DNA from: an uncultured Mucilaginibacter sp.
GTDB lineage: Bacteria; Bacteroidota; Bacteroidia; Sphingobacteriales; Sphingobacteriaceae
DNA length: 64,000 nt
Assembly (NCBI GenBank): GCA_903864275.1
Contig: CAIPFE010000012.1
Location: 1-64,000, forward strand
Direction of reading: 5' to 3'
Of the stretch, positions 62,838 to 64,000 are shown piece by piece. Each line of letters opens with the position of its first letter. Position 1 is the first letter of the stretch. Below the pieces are notes generated by a model. It worked only from the letters and a program-made list of their open reading frames with translations, did no database searches and was not told where the DNA came from. Both the position numbers and the translations under genes were made by a program.

Positions 62838-63410
62838 ATGCTTAACCTTGTATTGTTTGGTCCTCCCGGAGCCGGGAAAGGTACACAGTCGCAAAAGCTT
62901 ATTGAAAAATATGGGTTGATCCACCTTTCAACAGGCGACTTATTACGCAGCGAAATTTCACAGGGTACTGCACTTGGCCTGGAAGCAAAGAAACTAATGG
63001 ACCACGGCATTCTTGTTCCCGATGAAGTGGTGATCGGTATGATCAGCCATAAGCTGGATGCTAATAAAGACGCAAAGGGATTTATTTTTGATGGCTTTCC
63101 GCGCACAGTGGCCCAGGCCGAAGCTTTGGATAATCTGCTCGAAACTAAGAACGCGCCAATATCAGGCATGATAGCGCTTGAAGTTAACGATGCTGAATTG
63201 GAACAGCGCTTATTATTACGGGGTAAGGATTCGGGCCGCCCCGATGACGCTAATCCCGAAGTGATCCGCAAACGTATAAAAGAATATAACGATAAAACTG
63301 CACCCGTTGCCGGCTTCTATAAGACCCAAAATAAATTTAAAAGCATAAACGGCATTGGCTCAATTGGCGAGATATTTGATGCCATCAGTGCGGTTATAAC
63401 CTCGTATTGA
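62838..63410 (+). CDS. adk: Adenylate kinase
   Basis: Converts ATP and AMP to two ADP. The 190-residue protein opens with the P-loop LFGPPGAGKGTQSQKL (about 5-20), followed by LSTGDLLRSEI, FDGFPRTVAQAE and a short LID region (LLLRGKDSGRPDD) without zinc cysteines. This is the short-LID form. It precedes obg by 156 nt; the gap holds GATTTCG-type words. Confidence 0.97.
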   Translation: MLNLVLFGPPGAGKGTQSQKLIEKYGLIHLSTGDLLRSEISQGTALGLEAKKLMDHGILVPDEVVIGMISHKLDANKDAKGFIFDGFPRTVAQAEALDNLLETKNAPISGMIALEVNDAELEQRLLLRGKDSGRPDDANPEVIRKRIKEYNDKTAPVAGFYKTQNKFKSINGIGSIGEIFDAISAVITSY

Positions 63411-63425
63411 TCTCAGATTTTTTTT

Positions 63426-63566
63426 GATTTCGGATTTTCGATTTCGGATTTAAAGAAAGAAGATGATTCCAACATCAAAAATAATTCCGAAACGGCGCAG
63501 CCCTCTTGAACGCCATTGAAAAACAAACAACAGTGAAAAATCGTAATTCGTAAATTCGAAATCAAA
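63426..63566. repeat. Heptanucleotide words between adk and obg
   Basis: GATTTCG, GATTTTC, GATTTCG, GATTTAA (63426-63453), and near the obg start TCGTAAT, TCGTAAA, TTCGAAA, TCAAAAT-like words (63541-63566). The two groups are partly complementary (GATTTCG with CGAAATC). The second ends at the obg ATG. Confidence 0.75.
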
Positions 63567-64000
63567 ATGTCTCAAGGTTCAAATTTTGTTGATTATGTGA
63601 AGATATGCTGCCGTTCCGGTCATGGGGGGGCAGGCTCATCTCATCTACATCGCGATATACTGACTTCAAAAGGTGGCCCTGATGGCGGAGACGGCGGGCG
63701 TGGCGGGCATGTGATTATAAAAGGCAATAGCCAGTTATGGACAATGCTTCACCTTAAGTACCGCAAGCACGTAATTGCCGGCGACGGTGATCCCGGTGGG
63801 AGTTCGTTACGAACTGGTAAAACGGGGAGGGACGAGATACTGGAAGTCCCTTTGGGCACCACAGTTAAAAACGCAGAAACCGGCGAAATTATTTTTGAGA
63901 TAACCCAGGATGGCGAGACAAAGATATTGACACCGGGCGGCCGGGGTGGGCAGGGGAATTGGCATTTTAAAACGTCGACCCAGCAAACCCCTCGTTTTTC
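63567..64000 (+). CDS. obg: Obg-family GTPase (CgtA), 5' part only
   Basis: The window ends within this gene after about 144 codons. What is present is the glycine-rich Obg fold: NFVDYVKICCRSGHGGAGSS, GGPDGGDGGRGGHV, AGDGDPGGSS and GGRGGQGNWHF. This domain is followed in full-length proteins by the GTPase domain, which lies outside the window. Obg acts in ribosome assembly and growth control. The ATG at 63567 follows the heptanucleotide words directly. Confidence 0.95.
   Translation, partial: MSQGSNFVDYVKICCRSGHGGAGSSHLHRDILTSKGGPDGGDGGRGGHVIIKGNSQLWTMLHLKYRKHVIAGDGDPGGSSLRTGKTGRDEILEVPLGTTVKNAETGEIIFEITQDGETKILTPGGRGGQGNWHFKTSTQQTPRF

Overview
The window is chromosomal DNA from a Bacteroidota bacterium, most likely a member of the Sphingobacteriaceae close to Mucilaginibacter or Pedobacter. 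The reasons are DUF4249 surface lipoproteins beside an STN-type TonB receptor, TAnnTTTG promoter boxes, frequent lipoproteins, a short AtpC, a split LeuA pair, and intergenic gaps packed with short-word repeats. The genus is inference; I ran no search.

Layout: (1) 1-1200 is a gene-poor, hairpin-rich stretch with one weak ORF. (2) 1199-5626 holds a papain-like amidase candidate, two lipoproteins and a BlaR1/BlaI-type sensor-repressor pair with a clear promoter and palindromic operator candidate. (3) 5632-10529 is the rimP-nusA-infB operon, with a promoter, a leader hairpin and a terminator, followed by a tiny His/Arg-rich secreted peptide gene. (4) 11377-25773 is an accessory export/uptake cluster: a secreted protein, a TonB-dependent receptor, six tandem DUF4249 lipoproteins, an MG2-like 794-residue protein and a DUF4350-like protein. 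(5) 25797-35456 (minus) is a pentose phosphate cluster: glucokinase-like ROK kinase, tkt, rpiA, a small unknown, tal, HAD phosphatase, gnd, zwf, pgl. (6) 35811-43596 holds a GH78 rhamnosidase, two small membrane proteins, a ligase-associated DEXH helicase, an alpha/beta hydrolase and an MBL-fold hydrolase. (7) 43698-57349 (minus) is a complete branched-chain amino acid operon, ilvD-ilvB-ilvN-(O-methyltransferase)-ilvC-(monooxygenase)-(methyltransferase)-leuA-leuC-leuD-leuA2-leuB. (8) 57849-64000 holds atpD-atpC, a SnoaL-like lipoprotein, a quinone oxidoreductase, a peroxiredoxin, a GIY-YIG gene lodged in a tRNA-Arg locus, adk and the start of obg.

The most interesting structure is at 62331-62721. 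A tRNA promoter box is followed by a 36-nt copy of the 5' half of tRNA-Arg(ACG), ending inside the anticodon, then an 80-codon GIY-YIG nuclease gene, then an intact tRNA-Arg. The nuclease stop codon lies inside the intact tRNA. This looks like a self-contained element of about 273 bp that inserted into a tRNA anticodon and carried a replacement 5' half.

The second unusual theme is a population of intergenic repeats with a strict 7-nt (less often 8-nt) period. Each locus uses a different word, and many are arranged as inverted arrays that begin at the stop codon of one gene and end a few bases before the start of the next. One such array sits in frame inside the helicase gene. A separate GC-rich palindrome lies in frame inside an O-methyltransferase gene, and a 14-nt word occurs eight times, only in the gaps directly upstream of leuD, ilvC and ilvB.
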